Shown here: positions 13,395 through 13,438 of the stretch, piece by piece | Numbering within the stretch: position 1 is the first letter of the stretch | Layout of the letters: each line of letters opens with the position of its first letter | From: Chloroflexota bacterium | GTDB taxonomy: Bacteria > Chloroflexota > UBA11872 | Assembly: GCA_026707185.1 (NCBI GenBank) | Contig: JAPOXI010000039.1 | Span: forward strand, 1-13,438 | Direction: 5' to 3' | Length of the DNA stretch: 13,438 nucleotides | Notes under the pieces: model-generated | The model's database searches: none | What the model saw: the letters and a program-made list of their open reading frames with translations, nothing else | What the model was told of the DNA's origin: nothing | Position numbers and translations under genes: made by a program

Positions 13395-13438
13395 ACCGGC
13401 TCCGAGGCTTGGCGGGACGATGCCAGTGTAGACGGGCG

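Noticed and set aside
1..13438. Search for CRISPR arrays, transposases, terminal inverted repeats, tRNA or rRNA genes and phage genes
   Set aside because: I saw no regularly spaced repeats, no transposase- or integrase-like protein, and no cloverleaf with a recognisable T-loop sequence. This was by eye only; a tRNA/ncRNA model scan would be decisive.

Overview
The window is a gene-dense, high-G+C bacterial chromosome segment of ordinary housekeeping character. There is no mobile element, CRISPR array, tRNA or rRNA that I can see. Separate AccD and AccA subunits, a ClpC-type unfoldase, NrdR, a DUF151 protein, frequent GTG starts and a small Flp-like peptide fit a high-G+C Chloroflexota-like bacterium. 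That placement is a low-confidence inference from gene content alone.

Layout. (1) Plus strand, 1-1247: the C-terminal half of aspartate kinase, cut by the window edge, then a bifunctional-nuclease (DUF151) protein. A short basic upstream ORF overlaps the DUF151 start as ATGA. (2) Minus strand, 1386-4904, read right to left: VOC-family protein, sugar-phosphate nucleotidyltransferase-like protein, SAM-dependent methyltransferase, an unrecognised 100-residue protein, and a Gfo/Idh/MocA oxidoreductase. The nucleotidyltransferase has its own TATAAT -10 and a strong SD, which move its start to a GTG at 4376. (3) Plus strand, 5107-6984: an NrdR repressor with two zinc ribbons instead of one, preceded by two NrdR-box-like sites around an extended -10, then a membrane-anchored alpha/beta hydrolase. 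(4) Minus strand, 13394 down to 6955: a Flp-pilin-like small membrane protein, ClpC, ComF, AccD, AccA, and a YkuE-like metallophosphoesterase that converges on, and overlaps, the hydrolase gene.

How the parts fit. Block 4 looks like one main transcription unit, with gaps of 15-18 bp at the Flp-like/clpC, clpC/comF and accD/accA junctions. An internal extended -10 after comF could serve accDA separately. It joins protein quality control, a ComF phosphoribosyltransferase-like protein and the carboxyltransferase step of fatty-acid synthesis. The NrdR region has the architecture of an autoregulated repressor: the downstream box overlaps the -35 position of the predicted promoter.

The most interesting points are the duplicated zinc ribbon in NrdR with its phased operator sites, the Flp-like peptide leading the clpC operon, the Arg/Gly-rich linker and altered second Walker B motif in ClpC, and sequence departures in the AccA/AccD active-site loops. 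No clear rho-independent terminator was found, and no gene-free stretch exceeds about 200 bp.
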